From: Scandinavium hiltneri | GTDB taxonomy: Bacteria; Pseudomonadota; Gammaproteobacteria; Enterobacterales; Enterobacteriaceae | Reading direction: 5' to 3' | Assembly (NCBI RefSeq): GCF_024764835.1 | Contig: NZ_JALIGE010000064.1 | Coordinates: 20,536 to 84,535 of the forward strand | DNA length: 64,000 nucleotides | Shown here: in pieces, positions 46,490-55,359 of the stretch | How positions within the stretch are numbered: the first letter of the stretch is position 1 | Layout: each line of letters begins with the position of its first letter | Notes under the pieces: model-generated | Databases searched by the model: none | The model's input: the letters and a program-made list of their open reading frames with translations, nothing else | What the model was told of the DNA's origin: nothing | Program-made: the position numbers and the translations under genes

Positions 46490-47476
46490 ATGAAAATGAA
46501 CACTATCACCCGTTCCTTGCTGGGCGTTTCAATGCTTGCCCTCTTTGCAACGACGGCACAAGCAGCAGAAAAAGTGACTTTAAAGCTGGCACACAACCTT
46601 GAGCGAAGCCATGTAGTGCATCAGGCTTTCGAGCAAATGGCGAAGGAGGTCAAACAGCTTTCTGACGGTAAAATGACAATCCGTATTTATCCGAGCAGCC
46701 AAATGGGCAGCGCACGGGAAACCATGGAATTATTGCAAAACGGTGCGCTGGATATGACCAAAGGCTCCGCCAGCGATCTGGAGTCATTTGATAATACCTA
46801 CGCCATTTATAATCTTCCCTATTTATTTAAAGATCAGAAACATTTTGATAACGTCGTCTTTGGCAATGTTGGCAAAGAAATTATGGAATCCAGTAAAGAT
46901 AAAGGTTTCTTTGCCCTTTCCGCTTATATTGCCGGGACCCGTAGTTTCTACGCCAAAAAACCGATAACGAAACCTGAAGACCTCAAAGGTTTGAAAATTC
47001 GTGTTCAGGCAAGCCCTACAACCTTACGCATGGTCGAGCTCATGGGCGGCTCGCCTACCCCTATCTCCTTCGGTGAGGTGTATACCGCGATGCAGCAAGG
47101 TGTGGTGGATGGTGCAGAAAATAATGTCCCTTCCTGGGTGCAAACCCGCCACATCGAAATCGCCAAAGTTTACTCTGAAGACGAACACGCCTCTATTCCT
47201 GACTTCCTGGTTATCTCGACCAAAACCTGGAGCAAATTGACCCCGGAACAACAACAGATCCTCAGCAAAGCCGCCAAAGACTCCGAAGCATGGCAGCAAA
47301 AAGCCTGGGCGAATGTTGAAGCTGAAACCCGCGCCCAGGCCACAGCGATGGGCGGCACCTTTGTCACGGTGGATAAAGCGCCATTCCGTGCCGCAGTCCA
47401 GCCGTTGTATGACGACTTCAAAAAAGATCCGAAACAAGCCGCTTTACTGGCGAAATTCGAGCAAGCCGCGCAATAA
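46490..47476 (+). CDS. dctP: TRAP transporter substrate-binding protein DctP
   Basis: Periplasmic receptor of a tripartite ATP-independent transporter, 328 residues. The signal peptide ends in FATTAQA before AEKVTLKLAHN. DctP-family core: RIYPSSQMGSARETMELLQNG, the carboxylate-binding Arg in DLKGLKIRVQAS, and FGEVYTAMQQGVVDGAENN. The ligand is probably an organic or sugar acid but cannot be fixed. The start at 46490 is selected by a GGAG site; two earlier in-frame ATGs (46472, 46478) lie ahead of it. Confidence 0.9.
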   Translation: MKMNTITRSLLGVSMLALFATTAQAAEKVTLKLAHNLERSHVVHQAFEQMAKEVKQLSDGKMTIRIYPSSQMGSARETMELLQNGALDMTKGSASDLESFDNTYAIYNLPYLFKDQKHFDNVVFGNVGKEIMESSKDKGFFALSAYIAGTRSFYAKKPITKPEDLKGLKIRVQASPTTLRMVELMGGSPTPISFGEVYTAMQQGVVDGAENNVPSWVQTRHIEIAKVYSEDEHASIPDFLVISTKTWSKLTPEQQQILSKAAKDSEAWQQKAWANVEAETRAQATAMGGTFVTVDKAPFRAAVQPLYDDFKKDPKQAALLAKFEQAAQ

Positions 47477-47523
47477 CGTGACACGGGCCTGGCAACGGGC
47501 CCTTCTCTCCGGGGTAATCCAAA

Positions 47524-48027
47524 ATGATTTTAAACCGCATTAAACAGGTGGTGGATAACACCATTGCGGCGTTCTCTGTCGCCGTGATGGTGGCACTGGT
47601 GGTCTGTGTGGTGTGGCAAGTCTTCAGCCGCTATGTGCTTAACCAGCCCAGTACTATGACTGACGAACTGGCACGCTTTCTGATGATTTGGGTCGGCCTG
47701 TTAGGCGCGGCCTATACCGTCGGCAAACAACGCCATCTGGCGATTGATCTGCTGGCTATGGCGCTAAATGCACGTAAACAAGCGTTGCTGAACATCCTGA
47801 TTAATAGCCTGATTTTCCTTTTCTCCGGCCTGGTGGTGGTGACAGGGGGGATAAAACTTATCAATAAGACTCTCGCCACCGCGCAGGTGTCCGCCGCGAT
47901 GCAAATCCCGATGGGCTACGTCTATCTCATTCTGCCCCTGTGTGGCGCAGTGATGATGTTTTACGCGTTGTACTTTATTCAGCTTAATGTACAGCGCCTG
48001 ACTCAACCGCAGGAGGTGGCGCACTGA
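47524..48027 (+). CDS. dctQ: TRAP transporter small permease DctQ
   Basis: 167 residues with four predicted membrane helices. The DctQ signature is WQVFSRYVLNQPSTMTDELARFLMIW-type (seen across residues 35-60), followed by VGKQRHLAIDLL. It bridges receptor and large permease. Its TGA overlaps the dctM ATG by one base. Confidence 0.9.
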   Translation: MILNRIKQVVDNTIAAFSVAVMVALVVCVVWQVFSRYVLNQPSTMTDELARFLMIWVGLLGAAYTVGKQRHLAIDLLAMALNARKQALLNILINSLIFLFSGLVVVTGGIKLINKTLATAQVSAAMQIPMGYVYLILPLCGAVMMFYALYFIQLNVQRLTQPQEVAH

Positions 48028-49328
48028 TGGACGGATATATTGCACTTACGCTATTCGGTTGTTTCTTTGCTCTGGTCTTCATCGGTGTGCCAATCTCTTT
48101 TTCCATTGGTATCGCCACTGTCACCTCGATGCTGCTGATGTTCCCGTGGGATATCGCGGTGATTACCGTTTCTCAGCGCTTAGCCAATGGACTGGATAAC
48201 TTCGCCCTGCTGGCTATTCCGTTCTTTATTTTCGCCGGAACGCTGATGAACAGCGGCGGGATAGCCATTCGCCTTATCAACCTCGCGCAGGTCATGGTCG
48301 GTCGGGTGCCGGGTTCACTTGGGCATGTGAATGTACTGGCTAACATGATGTTTGGTTCCATTTCCGGTTCGGCGGTTGCCGCTGCCGCTGCGGTCGGCGG
48401 GACCTTAAATCCGATTCAGACCAAAAAGGGATATGATCCGGCCTTTTCCACTGCGGTAAACGTTTCATCATGTATTACCGGTTTGCTTATTCCACCGTCG
48501 AACGTGCTGATTGTTTTCTCACTGACGGCAGGGGGGGTCTCTGTCGCCTCACTGTTCATGGCAGGTTATCTACCCGGTATCCTGATGGGTCTGGCTATCA
48601 TGGTGGTGTGCGCGATTATCGCCAAACGCCGGGGATATCCGCTGTCTGAACGCCCAACCTGTACTCAGGCCGCAAAAGCCTTACTCGATGCGCTCCCCAG
48701 CCTACTGTTGGTGGTGATTGTGATGGGGGGGATTCTGGGTGGCATCTTCACGGCTACCGAAGCCTCCGCGATTGCGGTGGTGTATACCTTTATTCTCTCG
48801 GTGATTATTTACCGCGAAGTGAAGTGGCGCGATTTGCCGAAGCTTATCCTCGAATCGGTAGTGATGACCTCCATCGTTCTGCTGCTGATTGGCTTTTCCG
48901 TCGGCATGTCATGGGCGATGACCAATGCGGATATCCCGTACCTGATTAGCGACACACTGATGGGCATCTCCGATAACCCGCTGATCATTTTGCTGCTGAT
49001 TAATATCGTGCTGCTGGTTGTGGGCATCTTTATGGATATGACCCCGGCAGTGCTTATCTTCACGCCTATCTTCCTGCCGATTGCTCAGGAACTGGGTATG
49101 GACCCGGTTCATTTCGGAATTATGATGGTGGCTAACCTGTGTATCGGCCTGTTAACCCCGCCGGTCGGTAGCGCATTGTTCGTGGGATGTTCAATTTCCG
49201 GGGTGAAGATCCAGCATCTGATCAAACCGCTGCTGCCCTTCTACTTTGCTCTGCTGGTTGCGTTGATGTTGATAACCTACGTCCCACAGATTTCACTGTT
49301 TATTCCTCAGGCACTGGGGCTGATGTAA
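48027..49328 (+). CDS. dctM: TRAP transporter large permease DctM
   Basis: 433-residue ion-transporter-superfamily protein, the sodium-coupled channel subunit. Many hydrophobic helices; family motifs include GVPISFSIGIATV, MFGSISGSAVAAAAAVGG (ligand/ion loop), LLIPPSNVLIVFSL and NLCIGLLTPPVGSALFVG. The operon dctPQM occupies the place of yggM-ansB of E. coli, between hemW and yggN. Confidence 0.92.
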   Translation: MDGYIALTLFGCFFALVFIGVPISFSIGIATVTSMLLMFPWDIAVITVSQRLANGLDNFALLAIPFFIFAGTLMNSGGIAIRLINLAQVMVGRVPGSLGHVNVLANMMFGSISGSAVAAAAAVGGTLNPIQTKKGYDPAFSTAVNVSSCITGLLIPPSNVLIVFSLTAGGVSVASLFMAGYLPGILMGLAIMVVCAIIAKRRGYPLSERPTCTQAAKALLDALPSLLLVVIVMGGILGGIFTATEASAIAVVYTFILSVIIYREVKWRDLPKLILESVVMTSIVLLLIGFSVGMSWAMTNADIPYLISDTLMGISDNPLIILLLINIVLLVVGIFMDMTPAVLIFTPIFLPIAQELGMDPVHFGIMMVANLCIGLLTPPVGSALFVGCSISGVKIQHLIKPLLPFYFALLVALMLITYVPQISLFIPQALGLM

Positions 49329-49342
49329 CAAACTTAACAGTC

Positions 49343-49379
49343 TGACCCTCGCGTTGGCATCCGGCCTGCGCGAGGGTCA
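49343..49379. terminator. Hairpin between dctM and yggN
   Basis: An 11-bp stem tgaccctcgcg / cgcgagggtca with a 15-base loop lies between the convergent genes. There is no strong T-tract; it could serve both transcripts. Confidence 0.55.
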
Positions 49380-49385
49380 CAGAGT

Positions 49386-50105
49386 CTACTTCAGCGAACT
49401 CACCAGCGTTTTACGACTATCTTCCAGCGACACAACGCGACTACACACGTCTTTGCCGAACTTCTGGAAATCTGCCTGCTGGCTCTTCCATTCATCCTGA
49501 ATCGCGCCCTGCAGACCGCCGAGGCTGCCTAAAATACCCTGCAGTGGATTACCACCGCCTTTGACGACCGCTTTCGCACCCATCTCATTAATGCTGTCCT
49601 GCAGAATACCGCCCATCGCCTGATTCACCAGTTCCTGACCATCAGCGCGAACCTGATCGATACCTTTGTAGTGGAACGTCAGGCCATCGGTACGATGCTC
49701 AATAATACGGTTCATCTGCTCTTTCAGCTGGGCATCAAGTTTGGTCAGACGCCCATGCATATTGCTGCTGGCCCCAACCTGCTCAGTGATGATTTTGTCC
49801 AGCGCGACACGGCCTTTGTCGACGCGGGAACGTGCGCCTTCGTCAATCCACGGCAGCGCGCTGCGCAGATCGGTCTGGTAGTCTTTCGCCTGCTCACGCT
49901 GAGCAGCACTGAGGGTGTACTGTTTGCCGTTATACATCACGTTGCCATCAGGGGTGATGACCAGATTGCCGTTCTCCCCTTTCACCTGCACGGTTTGCGG
50001 GCTGAGGATAACGTCATCACGCGGGGTCACGCTGCACTGATAATCCGCCTGAGCGGCAAATGCGGTGACGCAGAGAGCCGCTGCCAGCAGCGTTTTGCGC
50101 ATCAT
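49386..50105 (-). CDS. yggN: DUF2884 periplasmic protein YggN
   Basis: 239 residues, as in E. coli. The signal peptide MMRKTLLAAALCVTAFAAQA is cleaved before DYQCSVTPRDD. The mature part starts with a short strand region (VQVKGENGNLVITPDGNVMY) and continues in long amphipathic helices with few hydrophobic segments. Function unknown. Confidence 0.9.
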   Translation of the reverse strand: MMRKTLLAAALCVTAFAAQADYQCSVTPRDDVILSPQTVQVKGENGNLVITPDGNVMYNGKQYTLSAAQREQAKDYQTDLRSALPWIDEGARSRVDKGRVALDKIITEQVGASSNMHGRLTKLDAQLKEQMNRIIEHRTDGLTFHYKGIDQVRADGQELVNQAMGGILQDSINEMGAKAVVKGGGNPLQGILGSLGGLQGAIQDEWKSQQADFQKFGKDVCSRVVSLEDSRKTLVSSLK

Positions 50106-50124
50106 AGAAACTCCTGTAAAGACA

Positions 50125-50150
50125 AAACGGGCCAGCGATTGCTGGCCCTT
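50125..50150 (-). terminator. Terminator of trmB-yggL
   Basis: On the minus strand the stem gggccagc / gctggccc is followed by GTTTTGTC. It separates yggL from the yggN start. Confidence 0.75.
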
Positions 50151-50159
50151 TATGTTTGT

Positions 50160-50486
50160 TTAGTCCCACCAAACGTCGAAAAGTTCGCTGGTGCGTACCT
50201 CTTCGAACTTCCTGTCTTCCAGCCATTTACGCACGGCGGCCTGGTGTTCTTCGGTACATTTACCGATTTCCTGCATGCAAATCAGACCTTCCCAGGCCAG
50301 ATAGCCGCTGCCATCAAAGGCCAGTTTATTCGGCTCAATCACCTCGTTGATAAACTCATCAACGATATGGTCGATTTGTTCTTCAGTAGTGCCTTCCGGG
50401 AAACGCCATGCAACGGAAAATCCTAATTCCTGAAACTCGTCGATGTGCATTTTTTTACGCAGACGACGGCTACGGTTCTTCGCCAT
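50160..50486 (-). CDS. yggL: DUF469 protein YggL
   Basis: 108 residues, nearly identical to E. coli YggL (MAKNRSRRLRKKMHIDEFQE; AFDGSGYLAWEGLICMQEIG; ending FDVWWD). The basic N-terminus suggests nucleic-acid or ribosome contact. Molecular role not firmly known. The start at 50486 overlaps the trmB stop by one base, so the two are coupled. Confidence 0.92.
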   Translation of the reverse strand: MAKNRSRRLRKKMHIDEFQELGFSVAWRFPEGTTEEQIDHIVDEFINEVIEPNKLAFDGSGYLAWEGLICMQEIGKCTEEHQAAVRKWLEDRKFEEVRTSELFDVWWD

Positions 50487-51205
50487 TATTTCACCCTCTC
50501 GAACATTAAGTCCCAAACGCCGTGACCAAGACGATGGCCACGCTGTTCAAATTTGGTCACCGGACGGGAATCCGGACGCGGTACGTAGTCGTTGCTTTCA
50601 GAAAGGTTTTTATACCCGTCGAGCGACGACATCACTTCCAGCATGTGCTCCGCATAAGCTTCCCAATCGGTCGCCATGTGGAAGACGCCGCCAGGCTTCA
50701 GCTTACTCTTCACAAGCTCTGCAAAAGGAGCCTGAACGATACGGCGCTTATTATGACGCGCTTTATGCCACGGGTCAGGGAAAAACAGCTGCACCATGTT
50801 CAAAGAATTGTCAGGAACCATTTTATGCAGCACTTCAACCGCGTCGTGACACATCACGCGCAGGTTTTCCACGCCCTCTTCATGGGCCGACGCTAAGCAC
50901 GCCCCGACACCCGGAGAGTGGACTTCAATACCTAAAAAGTTCTGCTCTGGTTTGGCGCTCGCCATGGTGACAAGCGATGCACCCATGCCGAAACCGATTT
51001 CCAGGGTGGTCGGCGCATCGCGGCCAAACAGAGCGGCAAAGTCGACAGGCGTTTCGCTAAACTCGACACCCATCACCGGCCAATAGTTATCCAGCGCGTG
51101 CTGCTGCCCTTTGGTCAGGCGGCCCTGACGGCGGACAAAGCTACGAATACGGCGCAGCGGGCGGCCGTTTTCATCAAAATCCGGTGAAATGACGTCGTTG
51201 TTCAT
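50486..51205 (-). CDS. trmB: tRNA (guanine-N7)-methyltransferase
   Basis: Forms m7G46 in tRNA using SAM. The start at 51205 gives 239 residues as in E. coli (MNNDVISPDFDENGRPLRRI). The SAM motif TLEIGFGMGASLVTMA and the catalytic region FFPDPWHKARHNKRRI are present. A 16-codon upstream extension is unsupported. It is divergent from mutY across 143 bases. Confidence 0.95.
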   Translation of the reverse strand: MNNDVISPDFDENGRPLRRIRSFVRRQGRLTKGQQHALDNYWPVMGVEFSETPVDFAALFGRDAPTTLEIGFGMGASLVTMASAKPEQNFLGIEVHSPGVGACLASAHEEGVENLRVMCHDAVEVLHKMVPDNSLNMVQLFFPDPWHKARHNKRRIVQAPFAELVKSKLKPGGVFHMATDWEAYAEHMLEVMSSLDGYKNLSESNDYVPRPDSRPVTKFEQRGHRLGHGVWDLMFERVK

Positions 51206-51348
51206 AAAAATTCTGTCTACCTGATGAGTATTCGGGAAACGGGCATTATCCAAACTCAGGCGAAGTATGCAAGCATGGGAAAGATCCGGTTTACAGCCCG
51301 ATGGCGCTGTGCTGCAATCTGCGTCCCTGATACAGCGAATCGGTAGCC

Positions 51349-52401
51349 ATGCAAGCCTCTCAATTTTCAGCCCAGGTGCTGGACTGGTACGACAAATATG
51401 GGCGTAAGACCCTGCCCTGGCAAATGGAAAAAATGCCGTACAAAGTATGGCTCTCTGAGGTGATGTTGCAACAAACTCAGGTTGCTACCGTTATTCCTTA
51501 TTTTGAGCGCTTTATGGCGCGTTTTCCGACCATCACCGATCTCGCTAATGCGCCGCTCGACGAAGTGCTGCACCTGTGGACGGGCCTCGGCTATTACGCA
51601 CGGGCGCGTAATCTGCACAAGGCCGCACAACAGGTCGCGACGCTGCACAACGGTAAATTCCCGGAAACCTTTGACGAAGTGGCAGCACTTCCCGGCGTCG
51701 GGCGTTCTACTGCGGGCGCGGTGCTTTCACTGTCGCTCGGCAAACATTTCCCCATTCTCGATGGCAACGTGAAACGCGTGCTCGCTCGCTGCTACGCGGT
51801 GAGCGGCTGGCCGGGCAAGAAAGACGTGGAAAAACGGCTGTGGGAAATCAGTGAAGACGTGACCCCGGCGAAAGGCGTGGAGCGTTTTAATCAGGCGATG
51901 ATGGATTTGGGCGCGATGGTCTGCACCCGTTCAAAACCTAAGTGCGAGCTCTGTCCGCTGAACAACGGCTGCGTGGCGTATGCCAACCACTCGTGGGCGC
52001 AGTATCCCGGCAAGAAACCGAAGCAGACCCTGCCGGAACGCGTGGGGTATTTCCTGATTATGCAGCACGACGACGAGGTGTTCCTGCTTCAGCGTCCGCC
52101 AAGCGGTCTGTGGGGCGGGCTGTTCTGCTTCCCGCAGTTTACCTCCGAGGAAGAACTCCTCGAATGGTTAGCCGCGCGTCAGATAAAAACCACGTCACTC
52201 GCGCAGCAAACGGCTTTTCGCCATACGTTCAGCCATTTCCATTTAGATATTGTGCCTATGTGGCTCAGCGTGCAGTCGATAGACGCGTGCATGGATGAAG
52301 GCGGCGCTCTCTGGTATAACTTAGCCCAGCCACCGTCAGTCGGGCTGGCGGCACCCGTGGAGCGTCTGTTACAGCAGTTACGCGCCGGCGCTCTGGTTTG
52401 A
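51349..52401 (+). CDS. mutY: Adenine DNA glycosylase MutY
   Basis: Removes adenine mispaired with 8-oxoguanine. The 350 residues equal the E. coli length. The catalytic Glu is in SEVMLQQTQV, the helix-hairpin-helix in LPGVGRSTAGAVLSLSLG with Asp in PILDGNVKRVLAR, and the 4Fe-4S loop is CTRSKPKCELCPLNNGC. A C-terminal MutT-like domain reads 8-oxoG (FRHTFSHFHLDI). First gene of mutY-yggX-mltC. Confidence 0.97.
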   Translation: MQASQFSAQVLDWYDKYGRKTLPWQMEKMPYKVWLSEVMLQQTQVATVIPYFERFMARFPTITDLANAPLDEVLHLWTGLGYYARARNLHKAAQQVATLHNGKFPETFDEVAALPGVGRSTAGAVLSLSLGKHFPILDGNVKRVLARCYAVSGWPGKKDVEKRLWEISEDVTPAKGVERFNQAMMDLGAMVCTRSKPKCELCPLNNGCVAYANHSWAQYPGKKPKQTLPERVGYFLIMQHDDEVFLLQRPPSGLWGGLFCFPQFTSEEELLEWLAARQIKTTSLAQQTAFRHTFSHFHLDIVPMWLSVQSIDACMDEGGALWYNLAQPPSVGLAAPVERLLQQLRAGALV

Positions 52402-52426
52402 GCGACGGCCATAAAGAGGAATAGTC

Positions 52427-52702
52427 ATGAGCAGAACCATTTTTTGTACCTTCCTGCAGCGCGACGCTGAAGGCCAGGACTTCCAGCTGTATCCGGGCGA
52501 GCTCGGAAAACGCATCTATAGCGAAATCTCTAAAGAAGCCTGGGGTCAGTGGCAGCATAAGCAGACCATGCTCATCAACGAGAAAAAACTCACCATGATG
52601 AACCCGGAGCACCGCAAGCTGCTGGAGCAGGAGATGGTTAACTTCCTGTTCGAAGGCAAAGACGTTCACATCGAAGGCTATACGCCGCCAGAAAAACAAT
52701 AA
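52427..52702 (+). CDS. yggX: Fe(II) trafficking protein YggX
   Basis: 91 residues, as in E. coli. SRTIFCTFLQRDAEGQDF contains the conserved Cys 7; QWQHKQTMLINEKKL follows. It protects iron-sulphur clusters from oxidative damage and belongs to the SoxRS response in E. coli. It starts 25 bases after mutY, whose own Fe-S cluster makes the pairing suggestive. Confidence 0.95.
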   Translation: MSRTIFCTFLQRDAEGQDFQLYPGELGKRIYSEISKEAWGQWQHKQTMLINEKKLTMMNPEHRKLLEQEMVNFLFEGKDVHIEGYTPPEKQ

Positions 52703-52722
52703 GGGCCTTTCGGCCCTTTATT
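52700..52722 (+). terminator. Terminator after yggX
   Basis: The hairpin aagggcc-tttc-ggcccttt followed by attt begins at the yggX stop. It may partly separate mutY-yggX from mltC. Confidence 0.75.
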
Positions 52723-52748
52723 TCAACCTGACGACACTTCCCGGAATG

Positions 52749-53828
52749 ATGAAAAAATATTTAGCGCTAGCCCTGATTGCGCCGTTGCTCATTTCGTGTT
52801 CAGGCTCCAAAAAGGGCACGCCCTATAATGAAGCCTGGGTAAAAGACACCAACGGTTTTGACATTTTGATGGGGCAGTTTGCCCATAACATCGAGAACAT
52901 CTGGGGATACAACGAAGTTCTGGTCGCCGGACCGAAGGACTACGTGAAGTATTCCGACCAGTATTACACTCGCAGCCATATCAACTTTGATAACGGCACC
53001 ATCACCTTTGAAACCATCGCCGGAACCGATCCTGCGGGCCATCTTCGTCAGACCATCATCAAAACGCTGTTGATGGGCGACGATCCGGGTTCGGTCGATC
53101 TCTATTCCGACGCCGATGATATCCAGATTTCCAAAGAACCCTTCCTGTACGGTCAGGTGGTAGATAACACCGGGCAGCCGATTCGCTGGCAGGGCCGCGC
53201 GTCGAACTACGCTGACTGGCTGTTGCAAAACCGTCTGAAGAGCCGCAGTGATGGGCTGCACGTTATCTACAGCGTGACCATCAATCTGGTGCCAAATCAT
53301 CTCGATAAACGTGCGCATAAGTACATAGGCATGGTACGTCAGGCCTCGCGCAAGTATGGCGTTGATGAGTCGCTGATTCTGGCGATTATGCAGACCGAAT
53401 CCTCATTTAACCCGTATGCCGTCAGTAATTCCGATGCGCTGGGACTGATGCAGGTCGTACAGCATACCGCCGGGAAAGACGTGTATAAGGCGCAGGGGAA
53501 ATCCGGGACGCCAAGCCGCAGTTACCTGTTCGACCCGGCCAACAACATTGATACCGGCACCGCATATCTGGCGATGCTGAGCAATGTTTATCTGGGTGGA
53601 ATTGATAACCCGACCTCACGCCGCTACGCAGTGATCACTGCTTATAACGGTGGCGCGGGCAGCGTGCTCCGCGTGTTCTCCAGCGATAAAATTCAGGCGG
53701 CGAACATCATTAACAGCATGGCGCCGGGCGACGTTTACCAGACGCTGACGACGCGTCATCCGTCGCAAGAATCGCGCCGCTATCTGTACAAAGTGAACAA
53801 CACCCAGAAGAGTTACCGCCGGAAGTAA
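52749..53828 (+). CDS. mltC: Membrane-bound lytic murein transglycosylase C
   Basis: Outer-membrane lipoprotein that cleaves peptidoglycan with 1,6-anhydro-MurNAc formation. The lipobox is LALIAPLLISC near residue 16. A MltC-specific N-terminal domain precedes the SLT domain with catalytic Glu in ILAIMQTESSFNPYAVS and the motifs ALGLMQVVQHTAG and AVITAYNGGAGSVLR. It has 359 residues from the second of two adjacent ATGs, as in E. coli. Confidence 0.96.
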   Translation: MKKYLALALIAPLLISCSGSKKGTPYNEAWVKDTNGFDILMGQFAHNIENIWGYNEVLVAGPKDYVKYSDQYYTRSHINFDNGTITFETIAGTDPAGHLRQTIIKTLLMGDDPGSVDLYSDADDIQISKEPFLYGQVVDNTGQPIRWQGRASNYADWLLQNRLKSRSDGLHVIYSVTINLVPNHLDKRAHKYIGMVRQASRKYGVDESLILAIMQTESSFNPYAVSNSDALGLMQVVQHTAGKDVYKAQGKSGTPSRSYLFDPANNIDTGTAYLAMLSNVYLGGIDNPTSRRYAVITAYNGGAGSVLRVFSSDKIQAANIINSMAPGDVYQTLTTRHPSQESRRYLYKVNNTQKSYRRK

Positions 53829-53829
53829 T

Positions 53830-53860
53830 TGATGCCCTCACCCGCGGGGTGAGGGCATCA
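53830..53860 (+). terminator. Strong hairpin after mltC
   Basis: A perfect 14-bp stem tgatgccctcaccc / gggtgagggcatca around a tiny gcg loop starts at the mltC stop codon. No T-tract follows. It likely ends or protects the mutY-yggX-mltC mRNA. Confidence 0.6.
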
Positions 53861-54055
53861 GCCCACGCAAAATCCGCCCCCCACCATACGAAAATGTTAT
53901 TTGCGTCACTAATCCACTCTGCAAAAGAATAAATATTGCATTTTTTTGCTGGAGGTAACAAAACGGCGCGCCCGACACCGATAGAATCGCATCAAATTCA
54001 CGCCATAAATGTTTCTATAAAAACATACAGCCGGTCACTTTGTGAGGAAAATAAC
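53861..54055. promoter_or_regulatory. nupG promoter region
   Basis: About 195 non-coding AT-rich bases upstream of nupG. In E. coli CRP, CytR and DeoR act here. I see ttatttgcgtcacta and ttttgcagagtgg-type TTGC half-sites but no clean consensus match, so individual operators are not assigned. Confidence 0.4.
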
Positions 54056-55312
54056 ATGAACCTTAAGCTGCAGCTTAAAATACTGTCGTTCCTGCAGTTC
54101 TGCCTCTGGGGGAGCTGGCTGACAACCCTCGGCTCCTATATGTTCGTCACGCTCAAATTTGACGGTGCATCCATCGGTGCGGTGTATAGCTCGTTGGGGA
54201 TTGCGGCGGTCTTTATGCCGACGCTGCTCGGCATCGTGGCGGATAAATGGATCAGTGCGAAATGGGTGTACGCGCTGTGCCATTTAGTCGGGGCAGGCAC
54301 GCTATTTATGGCGGCGCAGGTCACCACGCCGGGCGAAATGTTCATCGTCATCCTGCTCAACTCGCTGGCCTATATGCCGACGCTTGGGCTGGTGAACACC
54401 ATCTCCTACTATCGCCTGAAATCAGCGGGCATGGACATCGTCACCGATTTCCCGCCAATCCGTATCTGGGGCACCATCGGCTTTATCATGGCGATGTGGG
54501 CGGTGAGCTTCTCTGGCTTTGAACTGAGCCACATGCAGCTGTACATCGGCGCGGCGCTGTCGCTGGTGCTGAGCCTGTTCACCCTGACGCTGCCGCATAT
54601 TCCGGTTTCGCAGCAGCAGAAAAACCAGAGCTGGAGCACCATGCTGGGCCTCGACGCCTTCGCGCTGTTCAAAAACAAACGCATGGCGATTTTCTTTATC
54701 TTCTCCATGCTGCTGGGCGCGGAGCTGCAAATCACTAATATGTTCGGCAACACCTTCCTGCACAGTTTCGATAACAACCCGCTGTTCTCCGGAAGCTTTA
54801 TCGTTGAACACGCATCGGTGATGATGTCGATTTCCCAGATTTCCGAAACGCTGTTCATCCTCACCATCCCGTTCTTCCTGAGCCGTTACGGTATTAAGAA
54901 CGTGATGCTTATCAGTATTTTTGCCTGGATGCTGCGCTTCGGTCTGTTCGCCTATGGCGACCCGTCCGCGTTCGGCACCATCCTGCTGGTGCTGTCGATG
55001 ATCGTCTACGGCTGTGCATTCGACTTCTTCAACATTTCCGGTTCGGTGTTTGTTGAGAAAGAGGTGCGACCTGAAATTCGCGCCAGTGCGCAAGGGATGT
55101 TCCTGATGATGACCAACGGCTTCGGCTGCATCCTGGGTGGCATGGTGAGCGGTAAAGTGGTTGAGATGTACACCGTGAACGGCAATACCGACTGGCAGAG
55201 CGTATGGCTGATTTTCGCGGGTTATTCGCTGGTGCTGGCCTTCGCATTCGTGGCATTGTTCAAATACAAACATGTGCCAACGGTTGCGGCCGCGCAGCCG
55301 GTTGCCCACTAA
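54056..55312 (+). CDS. nupG: Nucleoside/proton symporter NupG
   Basis: High-affinity purine and pyrimidine nucleoside transporter of the NHS family within the MFS fold. The start at 54056 (MNLKLQLKILSFLQF), preceded by TGAGGAAAATAAC, gives 418 residues as in E. coli. Twelve hydrophobic helices; conserved segments are LWGSWLTTLGSYMFVTL, SYYRLKSAGMDIVTDFPPIR and GCAFDFFNISGSVFVEKEV. An in-frame ATG 40 codons upstream is not used. Confidence 0.96.
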   Translation: MNLKLQLKILSFLQFCLWGSWLTTLGSYMFVTLKFDGASIGAVYSSLGIAAVFMPTLLGIVADKWISAKWVYALCHLVGAGTLFMAAQVTTPGEMFIVILLNSLAYMPTLGLVNTISYYRLKSAGMDIVTDFPPIRIWGTIGFIMAMWAVSFSGFELSHMQLYIGAALSLVLSLFTLTLPHIPVSQQQKNQSWSTMLGLDAFALFKNKRMAIFFIFSMLLGAELQITNMFGNTFLHSFDNNPLFSGSFIVEHASVMMSISQISETLFILTIPFFLSRYGIKNVMLISIFAWMLRFGLFAYGDPSAFGTILLVLSMIVYGCAFDFFNISGSVFVEKEVRPEIRASAQGMFLMMTNGFGCILGGMVSGKVVEMYTVNGNTDWQSVWLIFAGYSLVLAFAFVALFKYKHVPTVAAAQPVAH

Positions 55313-55330
55313 TCGATTTTCTCATTAATA

Positions 55331-55359
55331 CCCGGCGGCGCTACGCTGCCGGGCCTACA
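55331..55359. repeat. Single REP unit between nupG and citG
   Basis: cccggcggcgctacgctgcc followed by gggcctac is one REP hairpin in the 42-base gap between the convergent genes. It overlaps the last codons of citG. Confidence 0.8.
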
